Source of the DNA: Hippopus hippopus
Taxonomy: Eukaryota > Mollusca > Bivalvia > Cardiida > Cardiidae
Assembly: GCA_946811185.2 (NCBI GenBank)
Contig: OX328108.1
Location: forward strand, 5,231,501 to 5,295,500
DNA: 64,000 bases
Reading direction: 5' to 3'
A program made the position numbers and the translations under genes. The notes beneath the pieces are model-generated. The model was given only the letters and a program-made list of their open reading frames with translations, made no database searches and had not been told where the DNA came from. This document shows, piece by piece, positions 19,970-30,909 of this stretch (its first letter is position 1; each line of letters begins with the position of its first letter).

Positions 19970-20450
19970 ATTTCTAGAAGGTGATGACATTTCAGGTCTT
20001 ACATTCTTATGTCAACCGTCAAACTGAGATCCCGCGAGGACGAATCACTCCTCTGTTTCAGTAAAATAAATCAATGAACAGACGCATTCGTTTTATTTGA
20101 TATGTAAAAAATTATATGCGGGTTGAAAAACTGTGCAAGCCGATTTCACAAACAACGCACTTCAGACTAAAATATCACGAATTTAGCTTTAAGATTTAAA
20201 ATTGTCCTCGTTTCACAACTTTGACATGACCAAGTTTATAAAAATCTATAAATAAGAAAGACACACACAAAAAAAAACCCCAAAAAAACTCCCGAAAACG
20301 CTGCTGACCTTTGTCATTACACCCCAGACCACACCTAAAACCGCATGCAAAACGCTTAGATACATAATTTAATGAAAAATAGTCTTGAAATAATGCTATC
20401 ATTATCAGACAAGAAATATTTTTAAAAACGATAGACGGCATTGATTTGTC
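19970..20450. repeat. Dispersed repeat (pairs with 54040-54490)
   Basis: Shared words in order: TAGAAGGTGATGAC, ATCAATGAACAGACGC, TTTGATATGTA, CAAACAA, TTTGACATGACC, and GCATGCRAAACGCTTAGA. The partner is not at the collinear place in gene B, so this is either a separate repeat family or a rearranged piece of a further locus copy. Confidence 0.65.
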
Positions 20451-20696
20451 TGCACATACGGGCCAGCAGAATAAACATGTCTTTATTTTTGACCAATCAC
20501 AAATTTCTATTTACCCATTTGTTATCAGTACCAATAAAGTGGGTCAAAAGCCAGAACATTCAGCTACGCCGAAAAATAAAAACCTTTAGATGAATGAATT
20601 CTTATTGAAATAATCCATTGTTACCGGTATAACCCTTTTGCCAGCAAATTTCTAGTAGTATTTTCAGTACTTTCATAATCTTATAGGCCTGACCAA

Positions 20697-20770
20697 ACAT
20701 ATCGGACGGTATACATCAAAGAGATGACAACAAGTTCTATGCAGTCTGATCTTGATCTATGGCGCCCGTA
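20697..20770. repeat. MITE-2 core fragment
   Basis: CATATCGGACGGTATACATC and CAGTCTGATCTTGATCTATG resemble the two arms of MITE-2. The ends are absent. Confidence 0.35.
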
Positions 20771-20916
20771 CAAGTCGATGTATTTTTGCCTTTGGCATTG
20801 AAAATGTTGTGAGAGTTAAAGCATTTATGATTTAAATAAGCAAAATTTCGATTTGCGCTCCATTCTTTTAATTAAAGGGTCATTAAACTCGATTTTTTTC
20901 GCAAGTTTTTACGAAA

Positions 20917-21110
20917 ATCTTTACTCTTACGCTGCTAAGCGCGACTCAACGACCTTTTTGCAGACAGTGTAGATCAAGATCAGACTGCACATTGTCCGAT
21001 AATAAAATATTGTTTTCCAAAAGATGATTTAAAAAAAAAGCAACTTTCGGGTTTTTTATCTATCTACTTGAAAGTTTCATCTAACTTATTTAACACGTTA
21101 AGGGTTGAAA
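20917..21110. mobile_element. MITE-2 copy with shortened core
   Basis: Starts TCTTACGCTGCTAAGCGCGA; core AGATCAGACTGCACATTGTC has lost one palindrome arm; ends ACGTTAAGGGTTG. Confidence 0.6.
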
Positions 21111-21275
21111 AAGTCGGAAAGTTGGGTTTTTTTCTGTAGCAAAAATGGCTCTTTAACTACACCATACACAGAAAAACATGGAGAAAACACAACGAATTAC
21201 CGAAATTTTTGTATCTTTAATTTTGAAATTTAATGTTCTATACCATTTGTAACGGAATAGCATTCCGATAATGCA

Positions 21276-21420
21276 TTTTAACTTTTAACCAAACGACAAA
21301 AAAGTAAACTTATCAGAATTGAAAGCATTTGCAGACGACAAGTTAAATGTGACTCAAATGATTATTTCTGCATTTGATGGGGTAGAAAAGTTTGTGTCCC
21401 GTGGGAGACAATTCACTTTC
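21276..21420. repeat. MITE-1 left part
   Basis: TTAACCAAACGACAAA and TTGAAAGCATTTGCAGACGA mark the left arm. The right arm is replaced by a poly-C tract (about 21436-21454). Confidence 0.5.
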
Positions 21421-21570
21421 CAGCACATTTTTCAGCCCCCCCCCCCCCCCCCCCTGCCCCCATCTTAGGATATATATACAGTCACATCCCAGTGAGTTTT
21501 ACTTTCAAAATATCGACTTTCTATCTTTCCGCTTCACCACTCCAAGACAAAATATAGTTTAATGTCCCTT

Positions 21571-21781
21571 TTACCCTTAGGATGCTAAGCGCGACTAACT
21601 GACCCTTTGAGGACATAGTAGAACAAAATCAGACTGCACAGAACGTGCAGTCTTATCTTGGATCTACATTGTCCGATATGGAGATATTTTTCTCCAAAAG
21701 ATAATTTTGATATCACATTATTCGGGGTGTTACCATCTGCTGTAAAGTTTTATTTAACTTATTTAGCAGGATAAGGATTAA
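21571..21781. mobile_element. MITE-2 copy
   Basis: Starts TACCCTTAGGATGCTAAGCG and ends TTAGCAGGATAAGGATTAA; core AGACTGCACAGAACGTGCAG is a near-perfect palindrome. Confidence 0.75.
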
Positions 21782-21909
21782 TGAAAATATGCTACTATTT
21801 CTAGTTAGTGATATCATTTCATACATTTGTGCACAGTTCCTGCGTTTTTTCAGTATTTAGGGCTCCCCACTTCACTATGAATTCACAAAGAAAAAACTAA
21901 TACATGTAC

Positions 21910-21988
21910 CTTCAATTACACAGGTACAGTCGGACTTGGCTTTCACGTTGAATGCCTGACTGCAAGTCTGTCTGTCACACATAGTTTT
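21910..21988 (-). CDS. Gene A, short Cys-rich exon
   Basis: A 26-codon exon, too short for ORF listing: acceptor CTTTCTCAG|AAA, donor GAAG|GTACAT, phase 0 in and 1 out. The translation is KTMCDRQTCSQAFNVK followed by SDCTCVIE: four Cys in an EB/EGF-like arrangement. It joins the PAN exon (Gln end, phase 0) and the CCP exon (Glu split across the junction) in frame, which is the main support. Confidence 0.72.
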
Positions 21989-22052
21989 CTGAGAAAGACT
22001 AAAAACAATACAAAACAAAAATATTGTCAATAAATAGATTCGAATTCATTTA

Positions 22053-22630
22053 AAGACTTTACCACACGGCACAAATTCAGCCTCTTTCAAATTAAAAGCA
22101 TTTCCAAACACATAAAATCTATAAATACGATTTGAATTCGCGAGAAGCTTTACTACAAGGCATAAATATAGCTTCTTTCAAATTGAACGCGTTACAGACG
22201 ACGAATAAAATGTGGTCCTATATATGTGGTTTGTTTTTGAAAGAGTAAAGAATTTCTTGCAAAAAGAAGAAAATGCTGGTAGCCAGCATTTTTCCCCTTT
22301 TCGAAATCCTTATAATAATAATGATAATAAAAATAATATCTCTATTTAGTGAAGGTTGAAACATTAAGACATAGTTCAAAGTCTTTTTTACAACGTTGCC
22401 TTCAATATATTCAATGTATTCAATGTTTCCTTATACTTGTTCAATTGAATGGATTTGTTGACGACCAAATAAAGTTGACTCAAAGGATTTGATTTGTTCT
22501 TGAAAAAGTAGAAAACTTCCTGGGAAAAGTGAGAAAATGCTGGTTACCAACATTTTCTATTTTTCCCACAAAGTTTTCAAAAGTCTTTACTATTGGGTCG
22601 TAATGAAATGGGATGGTCTGGCCAAAGTAT
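22053..22630. mobile_element. Cluster of three MITE-1 copies, degraded
   Basis: Left arms recur at 22053 (TTTACCACACGGCACAAATT), 22148 (TTTACTACAAGGCATAAAT) and about 22437. Cores AAAATGCTGGTAGCCAGCAT and AAAATGCTGGTTACCAACAT belong to the second and third copies. Confidence 0.55.
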
Positions 22631-22864
22631 AAGAACTGATGATCATTGAATAGCGCAAAGAGGAACAGGCCAACACAGCGACAAATACAGCCTAGGTTAA
22701 CCTCATCCCCCCCCCCCCGCTTCCGTCACTCATTAAATAAGAATTTTACAAAGTGCAGCTTACGGTTTTCAAAAAATATCGTGGGGTAAAGGTAAGGGGC
22801 GATTGCTCTAATCCTTAAAAACTGCTAAATAGATAAAAAGAAAATTTCCAGCCATTAGGAAAAT

Positions 22865-23028
22865 CCCAAATACAATTTTTATCAAACTTCTTTCGGCGGG
22901 AAAAAGTCTCACCGTATCGGACAGTGTAGATTCAACATGACACTGCCCTTTCTGTGCAGTCTGATCCAGGTTGACACGGTTCGCAAAAGTGGCTTGCCTC
23001 AGGTTAAGCAGTATAGGCCCACAGGTTA
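22865..23028. mobile_element. MITE-2 copy, degraded
   Basis: GTATCGGACAGTGTAGATTC, GTGCAGTCTGATCC and AGGTTAAGCAGTATAGGCC mark the core and the right end. Confidence 0.5.
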
Positions 23029-23249
23029 ATACACAAAATGTATACGATACCACTTCACAAAAAAGAAATTGCTAATGTATTTGACTTTGGTTTCAGTATA
23101 CTTTGTATCATGTTGATGGTATCAAACGATGAAGACTAAAATCATGCTGCAGGGACATATATGCTGATCTTGATCTTCACCCCTCACACAGCATGCATCA
23201 GGAGTCGAGCAATATTGTAAGATAAACGCAAGAAACTGTAGAACTATAC

Positions 23250-23573
23250 CTGTTTCCAATTCCATTTCCCAGAATAAACGTAGAGTCCACATGAAACTTT
23301 CGGAATCTTCGCGTCAAAATTCAGTCGACATACTCCTATTTTCTGATTGACGTTGATTGACGTGCACGCGGTCCGTGCGCGGCATTCTCGCAGACAACTC
23401 ACGTATGACATACACCACAAGACGAGATCATTCGTTCCGAATTTACATTTTCCGGACTCGAAATTTTCCATTTGATATGGAAAAGCTAGGGTTGCACTAC
23501 AAATAAGTAAAATGAATACTTTCACTTTTGCTGCTGTCATATTTAACCGTAATCTTATAAATTCCACAATCAT
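23250..23573 (-). CDS. Gene A, first coding exon: signal peptide and PAN/apple-like module
   Basis: The open frame starts at ATG 23571-23573. A second ATG at 23538-23540 gives a cleaner signal peptide, MTAAKVKVFILLICSATLAF, with predicted cleavage after ALA or nearby, so the downstream start is preferred. The mature part reads ESGKCKFGTNDLVLWC, then SCLRECRARTACTSINV and GVCRLNF, then CGLYVYSGKW. This is the Cys spacing and CRxxxxCTSINV core of a PAN/apple domain, a secreted carbohydrate- or protein-binding fold. The exon ends CAG|GTATAG at phase 0. Gene A is thus a predicted secreted protein of roughly 480-490 residues with no transmembrane segment seen. Gene B's equivalent exon must lie beyond 64000. 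Confidence 0.85.
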
Positions 23574-23721
23574 GAAATTAAATAATAATAATAAATAAAT
23601 GATGAAAAGTTAAATGTCGACACTGTAAAATTATCTACATGCAGGAGCTGTGGTCAGTTGGTGACAGTGGTTACTGTTGCACCCTTTTCTCCACACAAAC
23701 AAGTAGCAGAATGATATTATT

Positions 23722-23940
23722 TAACTCTACCAAACGACAAAATTCTAGACTTGCTCAATTTCAAAGCGTTTGCAGACGACAAAATAAATGTGTCTCAAAC
23801 GATAGAATTAGTTTTTGAAATGGTAGAAAATATTGTAGAAAAAGGAGAAAATGCTGGTTAATACCAGCATTTTCTCTTCTCCCCACAATGTTTTCAAAAC
23901 CCTTCTTTCTCAAGACAAGTAAAACTTCAGATTTTGTGAT
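23722..23940. mobile_element. MITE-1 copy upstream of gene A
   Basis: Starts TTTAACTCTACCAAACGAC; core AAAATGCTGGTTAATACCAGCATTTT (given here by its ends: AAAATGCTGG and CCAGCATTTT) has a 6-base spacer. It lies about 150 bases upstream of the first coding exon, where promoter elements might be expected. Confidence 0.65.
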
Positions 23941-24287
23941 GAAAAGGTACACGCAATCACGAAACATTCTACAACTACGGAAAATCCTCAAAACGAGCAA
24001 ACTTTTTTATTTTCATCAATATTTCCTTGTAAATTTACATTATTTTAACATTTCCCCACCAGTTTTACATTATTTTCCTCTCCCCTTTTCCCAGATATTG
24101 TTAAACTCCAACTAACATAAAGAGTTACAGGTTTCAGTAGTTGTTGGAAGTTTAGACATTGATTTCAAAATAATCGATAAGAGAGATGTGGAGATGTGCA
24201 AGTCTTTGTCAATATCAAATTTATGAATATTTTATAATTCTTAATTGAACTGATCCTAATCGCCAAACACAGTACTGATCTCGATCT

Positions 24288-24490
24288 CAATCTCTCGTCG
24301 GTGGCGTACAGGACTTGAGGCAAAATCACTGGCTGGAATCACCAACTGAGCCAATTTCTTTCCGAGAATTGATGACAGCCATTGCAACAGGATTTATTCC
24401 TCTCTCACTGCTGATCATTGTTTTCAACGAAGGTAATGTGGGACAGCTGCCAGTGGCTTTGGAAGAATGTTATGCGAAGTACTGATAAAA
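24288..24490 (+). mobile_element. SINE-1 copy, degraded, plus strand
   Basis: GTGGCGTACAGGACTTGAGG, GAGCCAATTTCTTTCCGAG and GCCAGTGGCTTTGGAAGA match the SINE-1 head and body. The A-box is eroded. It runs into a region ending in a CT microsatellite (about 24544-24567). Confidence 0.55.
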
Positions 24491-24639
24491 GTAAGGTTAA
24501 CAACGGCGTTACACACCATACATACTTACAGTCAAACAAATACCTCTCTCTCTCTCTCTCTCTCTCAGTGTTTTCAAATGTCATTTTTCTCAGGGGCATT
24601 AAAAACGGAATTGTGTGGTAAAAGGTTTTTGCCATGAAA

Positions 24640-25560
24640 TGAACGTAGGCCTTGAACTAGTGTTGTGTAGATAACGTAAACTTCGGCTTCCTTTTACAGT
24701 CTTTTATCTGATTGGTAAATACTATTTTGGGCAGCTAGCCGATAACGAAGTTTCATTGACCAATCAGATTCGTCAAATGTATTTACTGTGGTATTGAATT
24801 TTCCATCTCGCGGTGGAAAAAGATAAATTAGCCTGTCTCCAAACTTTCGACCTTTCCACCTTTATTTCTCTCTTGATACTAACCCATTTGTATCGTTCTA
24901 TGTGCTAGACTGAAGATGAATTACCACAGAAAACGATAAAAGTATCACGTTTGTTCCATTGAAGTTTACAAATATGTGAAAGTTAGTGACCGATGACTAG
25001 GGCTCGTGTTCGTTAGGTCTTACAGATGGACACCTTGTCTTCATCAGGTTCTAGATAGCGAAGTTTGTAAAGAAATAGGTGTTTATAGGATCATACATTA
25101 TATTATACTGGAAAGTGCCTTGCCTAAAGAAAACGAATGAACTAAATATTTAAAGAAAAATACTTGTAATAATTTATAGCCATTTAGAAACATGAAAATT
25201 ATATAATTTAATGTCAATGTGCTAAAGCGGAAGAGAAAGTAAGAAAATAGCTTGTAGGTTACCAGGAAATGAAGATAAATAAGTGATAAGTTACTGGAGA
25301 GCAGCCAAAGATACTACATCAGTTTTTGGCAGCTCTGCAAAACATTGCTAGAAAAATAGCAGCCGCTTATCAGAAGCAATTACTAGTATTGAACTACATC
25401 AAAGTAACAAGTTTCAAATGTTTTACTTTAAATATGTGTATTACCTGTAATAGTCTTTGGTTGGATTTACAATAAGAGATATGAACAATTATTCGCCAAA
25501 GAATCTAAAGAATTAAATCAACAAAAACGATAACTCATATCATAAACGAAATAGTGAAAT
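24640..25560. other. Intergenic, nothing recognised
   Basis: No coding, palindromic or duplicated structure was recognised between the SINE and the start of the segmental duplication. Confidence 0.4.
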
Positions 25561-25734
25561 ACAAAAATAACCTGAGTTAGCTCCCCGATACATCTCACAA
25601 GGCATTAAGATATAAAATGGCGTACATCAAAGCTCAGATTTTTTCAGTGTGATTTACCAAAGAGGGAATCTGGCAGGGAACACTGTTATGAACCTAACCA
25701 TTAAGGCAAGGAGGATCTTATTACACATCCAGTC

Positions 25735-26015
25735 TGTTTGGTGTTTAACGCCGTTTTCAGTATCATCTCAGTCATATCACGGCGACCAGTGGATCAAGCC
25801 ATGCGTTCCTGGACCTCCTTTCACTAGTTTTGGCAAATTTCTTTTTTTCAAGCCACTGGCTGCTTTCTCACAAACATATCGTCGAAACAATATTCAACGT
25901 AGGAGGCTGGATTAGCATTGTGGCTATCACCATTCTGCGAAGATTTTGGCGGCGTTATGATTCGCGCCTACGATCCTAAATCATGAGTCCTGTGCTTTAT
26001 CGACTGGGCGACCAT
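25735..26015 (-). mobile_element. SINE-1-related copy (pairs with 30910-31190)
   Basis: GTGTTTAACGCCGTTTTCAG and TATCACGGCGACCAGTGGAT match the family central region. The tRNA-like head on the minus strand, CGCCCAGTCGATAAAGCACA, is degraded. The ORF here is a shadow. Confidence 0.6.
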
Positions 26016-26024
26016 GGACCGTGT

Positions 26025-26230
26025 TCACCAACCATTCTAAAGTGCATTCTAAGTCGTATTCTGGATATAGAAAGTAAGGCAATTTCTCACAGGTTAAACG
26101 CTTTGGTTTAGCCAATCTGAAATTGAATTGCTTTGGAATTTAGATTATTATTGAGATTGTTTGTTTGTTTGTATCAGAGTTTAACTGTTATTGAGAATTT
26201 AACTAAGAATGTTATTAAGAATGGTTGCTG
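26025..26230. mobile_element. MITE-4 copy (unit 1 only)
   Basis: Ends CGTGTTCACCAACCATTCTA and AAGAATGGTTGCTGAATACG are inverted. It bounds the segment missing from unit 2. Confidence 0.7.
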
Positions 26231-26249
26231 AATACGAGCTCAGACTCCA

Positions 26250-26578
26250 CTCTTCTAGACTGAAGGATTGTTTGGTCTTTAACGCAGTTTTCAACATTAT
26301 TTCAAATATATATCGCGGTGGCCAATGCATCTACCTATGTTTTCCTGAGGTTTCATTTACATGTACTTTGCACAATATTCTTTGCAAGCCACTGCCTGCT
26401 TCCCCACATAATCATACAGTCAAAAAAATTATCAGCGGTAACAAAGGAATCAAATCCTGTTGCAATGCCTATCATCAATCCTCGGAGAAAAATTTGCCGA
26501 CCTGGGGATTCGAACCAGCGACCACTGGTCTCGAGTCCTGTACGCTATTGACTGCGCTACAGAACTCGGCACTCATCT
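26250..26578 (-). mobile_element. SINE-1 copy, minus strand
   Basis: Minus-strand head GAGTTCTGTAGCGCAGTCA with B-box GGTTCGAATCCCC, then the central region (plus-strand CTTTAACGCAGTTTTCAACA). Present in unit 1 only. Confidence 0.7.
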
Positions 26579-27004
26579 AGAAATATAAAGACAAAAGACA
26601 TAAAGGGACAATAATGTGACAAAAAAAAAAACAACAGAAACAAGGTCAGTGTATAAACTTACATCCTGTTTTGAAACATAATTATACCTGAACTTACCTT
26701 GGGTCAAAAAGTAGGGTAAACACACCGCAATATTGCATCATCTCATAACCCTTACTAGAAAGAAAAAAAATCTGTGCCACATCGTATTCACCAACCATTC
26801 TTAAGAACGTTCTTGGTTTCATTATCAAAGATTTTATAAATTTGGAAATAGCACAACTTTTGATTGGCTAAACGAAAAGGTTTGTTTTGAATTTGTGATG
26901 AAAGGTTGTTTCGCACTATATACGTTTTTATGTTTATCATTTTTGTGGATTATTTTAACTGTGCACATGAATTTGAGCTATGTTCTGGCAAAATAAGGTT
27001 TAAT

Positions 27005-27190
27005 GTAGACTATCTCCTTAGTGCATTATACCAAACAAGTCATCATATAGATATGGATACATAAAATCCATGTTTGCTGTATAACGAGGTAGAATCGTCT
27101 TTGGACATGCAACCAATAGCAAAAAGTATAGATCCAGGTCAGCCTGCGCAGACTGCGCAGGCTGACCTGGCTCGATACTTTCACAGAGTA
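27005..27190. mobile_element. MITE-3 copy in unit 1
   Basis: Core CAGCCTGCGCAGACTGCGCA then GGCTGACCTGG; the outer GTGCATTATACC end is kept. It pairs with 31395-31615 in unit 2. Confidence 0.72.
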
Positions 27191-27486
27191 TGATTTGTTG
27201 ATTTGCGATTTAACTGCAATTTTGATGAAATCTAATTGCATGTCTAGGTGAACAGTAAATATTGTATTCTGTGTTTTCTTAACCGCTTACTGTACAAGTA
27301 CGACTTTTAACGCTGCTACCCCGGACTGCTTCTACAAAACATTTGGGAACAGAAGCGTTTGCTTGTAACAAACGATCACCTCTAATACCCTTCTGATTTC
27401 CATATCAGTAAGAACAGATTTTTGTTTTTTTCTTCCAATGCATCCCTTATGCGACAGAATTAGATTGAAAAAATTGCCAAAACCCT

Positions 27487-27713
27487 TAGCTCTTTGCCAA
27501 ACGACAAATTTTTGCACTTGTCCAAATGGAAAGCATTTGCAAATGCCAAAAATTAAGTGTGGTTCTAATGATGGAATATGTGCCTGAAAGGGTAGAAAGC
27601 ATTGTGGGAAAAGGAAAAAAATGCTGGTAACCAGCATTTATTCCTTTTCCCTTAATGTATTAAAAGGCCTCTTCCTCAGGGTGGTGAAACCCAAGGATTG
27701 TTTGGTAAAGGGT
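27487..27713. mobile_element. MITE-1 copy in unit 1
   Basis: Starts TAGCTCTTTGCCAAACGACA and ends TTGTTTGGTAAAGGGTTAA; core AAATGCTGGTAACCAGCATT. Its terminal TTAA is shared with the adjoining MITE-2. It lacks the SINE found in the unit 2 copy. Confidence 0.8.
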
Positions 27714-27926
27714 TAACCAGCTAAGTGAGTGAAATGAAATTTTAAAGCTGAGAGTAAAAACCCAAAATTTGCTATTCTAAAGGTTTTTCTGGGGGAGGGG
27801 GGAGGAAAAATATCACCTAATCGGACAGCGTAGATCCAAGATCAGACTGCACATTCTGTGCAGTCTGATCTTGATCTACACTGTCCGCAAACCGTCGATG
27901 AGTGGCACTTAGCAGCCTAAGGGTTA
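27713..27926. mobile_element. MITE-2 copy abutting MITE-1
   Basis: Begins at the shared TTAACCAGCTAAGTGAG and ends TTAGCAGCCTAAGGGTTAA; core CAGACTGCACATTCTGTGCA. It pairs with 32486-32650. Confidence 0.78.
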
Positions 27927-28069
27927 AAGTAATGTAATGTTGGCAGTGCTCGAAATTTCTTCACAATTAATTGGCTACTTTCAGATATCAAGAATTCCCT
28001 GCAGGACTCGATCGTTAATCATTAGTCTTCTCTATGCGCGACTATATATAGGCTACTGTTACGGACGAT

Positions 28070-28142
28070 GTTGATCAAGATCAAACTGCACAAAACGTGC
28101 GGTCTGATCTTGGATCTACGTTGTCCGATACGGTAAGGGCTG
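28070..28142. repeat. MITE-2 core palindrome (pairs with 34502-34578)
   Basis: TTACGGACGATGTTGATC and GATCTACGTTGTCCGATACG flank CAAACTGCACAAAACGTGCG. Ends absent. Confidence 0.5.
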
Positions 28143-28147
28143 ATAGA

Positions 28148-28452
28148 ATTTGCGTTTATTTAACGTCGCCACCGGTTGCCCATATGGGCGACGCCCCCCT
28201 GAGGGCTATCAGTATTGTTCCAGGGGAGAGTGCAGATACAGGACGAAACCCATCCTAAGTTACGTCTGCCTCTATAACGTGCTCGGTGTATGGCACCGTC
28301 ACACGGGACCTAGTTTAACGTCTCATCCGAAAGATTTCTAGTAGATCTAATTTTAGATGGCCAGCAGTTCGAATCGAACCCACACTCTCAACTGACCCAA
28401 AACTCGACGTTTACGAGTCCTACGCTCTACCACTTGAGCTATGCGGGCTGGT
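28148..28452 (-). mobile_element. SINE-2, tRNA-derived, minus strand
   Basis: The minus strand begins AGCCCGCATAGCTCAAGTGG, an A-box-like tRNA head, and carries B-box GGTTCGATTCGAA about 70 bases on. The body runs to AATAAACGCAAATTC. It folds like a tRNA 5' part but has no intact acceptor stem, so it is not a tRNA gene. Unit 2 copy at 34580-34893. Confidence 0.72.
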
Positions 28453-28619
28453 CAAGGGTAAGGGAAAAGAAGTTGGAATAGTTTCAATATTTGGGTTTTC
28501 AAAGTTATGTTCGTCTGCTGTTGGAATCCGGAAAACATGTGAACTGTCACCAACAGTCAATGGTCAAAAGTGTTTCATCAAGTTCTTAATTCTCATAGAC
28601 TTCCATGTTTTTTTTTGTG

Positions 28620-29955
28620 TGTGTGTAAGAATAATATTTATTATAATTATAGCTCTACCTGAAAATTTCCGGCTCACATACATGTGTATGCGTCGCACGG
28701 GGATAAAACATCTCACAAAACAAAAAAAAAAAATCCGTGTCTAACGCACTGTGAAATACGGTTTTAAATATGGTATGATGACGTAGTGATGACGTAACTA
28801 ACGCGCGGTATATACATGTATTCATTTGTAACTTGATTGGTCAAAATTTTATGCTGTAAAGTTCATCCGCCATTCATTAAAACGAAGTTACTGGCTACTA
28901 CGCCATCATTTCTTTTACTTTATATATCGTTTTCGAATAAAATTTAATGTCTCGCGCGATATCAAACTTTCTCATTATGCTCGAATCAAATACAACCACC
29001 GGGAAAGTTACTACAGTATAATATTCCGTATTTACGCTGCTTCTGCTCATGGAATCATAAAAAAAAAAAAAAACCATATTAGTGGAAATGGAGGTTACTG
29101 AAGCTGTTTACAGGAATATGCTATTATTATTGTTCCTTACCTAATATCAGTGTAGTGGCCCCCTGAAACATAGTGGTGCTGTAATTACGTTAAATTTTGG
29201 TGACGTTATCGTTCATGTAAATGTTATTCATGTTTTTCGAATTTTTAATCATTTATAAACGGCTACGGCTTATCAAATTTTATTGTATCAAAGCTGAAAC
29301 ACCATACTTTAAGGTCAAATTCGTTTTGCTTTATTTTAGCGTTATAACCCAAATAAAAAGTAAACATGGAAATACATGTGAGTCTATCCGAAAGCTACTT
29401 TACGTATTTATGGTCATTGACTCTTTATCTAACTATTCATCGATAGAAGTGGTGCAAATACCGAATATAATGTTAAAGTAATTTTCCTGGTGCTTGTACT
29501 TAATTCGAGCAGCGTGAGAAAAATTGATATAGCGACAGACCAAAGGTCGAACGAGATGTCAAAATTTTCTTGCGTGGTGGGAAGCAAATACTAGCGCCAG
29601 GAAAGCAACTACTGCATAATATTCCTTTTATTATATACCTACACCTTTCAACGACAAAATATTGCAAATTATTAATATTTTCTTCGAAAACAGTAAACAA
29701 AATAAAAAATGGTGTAGTGATAGCCAGTAAGTTCGTTTTTATGAATGGCGGATGAATATTACAGCGAAACTTTTGACCAATATAATTGCAATATTTCGCG
29801 CGTGAGTTACGTCATCAAACCATATTTGGAACCGTACTTCACAGTGTGTAGATGCAGATTATTTTTCAGTCGTGTGAGATATTTCATCCGCAAGCTATGC
29901 ATGTATTTGAGTCGGAAAATTTTGAGGTATATAATAAAACAGTATACAAAAAAGA
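28620..29955. mobile_element. FB2: long inverted-repeat (foldback) element in unit 1
   Basis: Arms of about 400-450 bp (about 28620-29050 and 29500-29955) are inverted copies. The plus-strand right arm has GCCAGTAAGTTCGTTTTTAT, AATGGCGGATGAA and GAGTTACGTCATCA; the left arm has their complements (TCATCCGCCATTCATTAAAA). The middle (about 29060-29490) is AT-rich without a convincing gene. No transposase is seen, so it is non-autonomous. Confidence 0.8.
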
Positions 29956-30746
29956 AAAAAAAAAAAAAAAACGATCAAATTTTTATAATGCAAGTCAAGG
30001 GGTAAGCGAAGGGATAAGCGAAAAAATATTAGTTTTGGACAGACACACAATAAGCTTCTTACTTAATAAACTGAAACGTTTACCTCCAGTAAAAAAGGCC
30101 TGTCGCCTTTAAAAGAGGTAACAACCAAGACTGGATTAACTGTATTTAAAGTGAAACGGCATATTTCCCGGAACTCCCCACCATGAATTTTGGTTGCAAT
30201 TTTGGAGGGATAACGTACGAAATTTACTGAATTAATGGAGAGAAATAGAGTGTATTCAATAATAAACAATAAACATTATTATTCAATGATAAAATGGTGA
30301 ATACGCAGGACTTGCGTATTCACCATTTTAACATTCATTTACAACATTTTTTGCGGTACCCCCACCCCCCCAAACCTGCCGAGCTAAATCCATGGAGGGG
30401 AGTTCAAGGAATTGTGCTATTTCACTTGAAATAGAGTCAATCCAGTAATTTAATCCTGTGATAAGTAGACTTTCCTGGAAGCTTTTGGTAAAGTTTAAAT
30501 GGAATCAATCTCTATTCTACGAGCTTTTTTCCCCGTGAAGATTCACAGCTCCAGACAAAATCTCCATTCACGTTTCGGCCCGACTATCCGTTCTTGTGTC
30601 GTTGTTCAACCGGTACTGGACGCTTTAGGTGTCACAAGAATGGTTTTTCGCGATATTGAAAATAGAGTGACATCAGCCATCTTAGAAGCTTCACAGATTG
30701 CTTAATGGCACACTTTGGGCTTTTCCGTCTCTTGCTTTCTAAAGAG
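29956..30746. other. Non-coding tail of unit 1
   Basis: Duplicated at 40570-41296. It contains the short inverted pair AAAATGGTGAATACGCAGGA and GCGTATTCACCATTTT (about 30291-30333), a hairpin. The open frame at 30499-30705 is conserved only as far as the duplication is, with no recognisable domain. Confidence 0.5.
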
Positions 30747-30909
30747 TGAGTTAGCTCCCCGATACATCTCACAAGGCATTAAGATATAAAATGGCGTACA
30801 TCAAAGCCCAGATTTTTTCAATATGATTTACCAAAGAGGGGATCTGGCAGGGAACACTGTTAGGAATCTAACCATTAGGGCAGGGAGGATCTTATTACAT
30901 ATCCAGTCT

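Larger units (their letters stand above)
25574..30745. repeat. Tandem segmental duplication, unit 1
   Basis: Begins GAGTTAGCTCCCCGATACAT and ends CTTTTCCGTCTCTTGCTTTC, where unit 2 starts with the same GAGTTAGCTCCCC. Contents in order: SINE-1 copies, MITE-4, MITE-3, MITE-1, MITE-2, SINE-2, foldback element FB2 and about 700 bp of non-coding sequence. Unit 2 repeats the order with insertions. Confidence 0.88.

Noticed and set aside
28380..28452. tRNA gene (A-box and B-box on the minus strand).
   Set aside because: No acceptor stem, a degenerate anticodon arm, a long downstream body and a second copy with the same body: it is the head of SINE-2. The same reasoning applies at 32210-32287 and 63781-63830 (SINE-1).
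30499..30705. 68-codon frame near the end of unit 1 as a gene.
   Set aside because: The unit 2 copy carries indels in it (for example near 41130), and no domain is recognisable.
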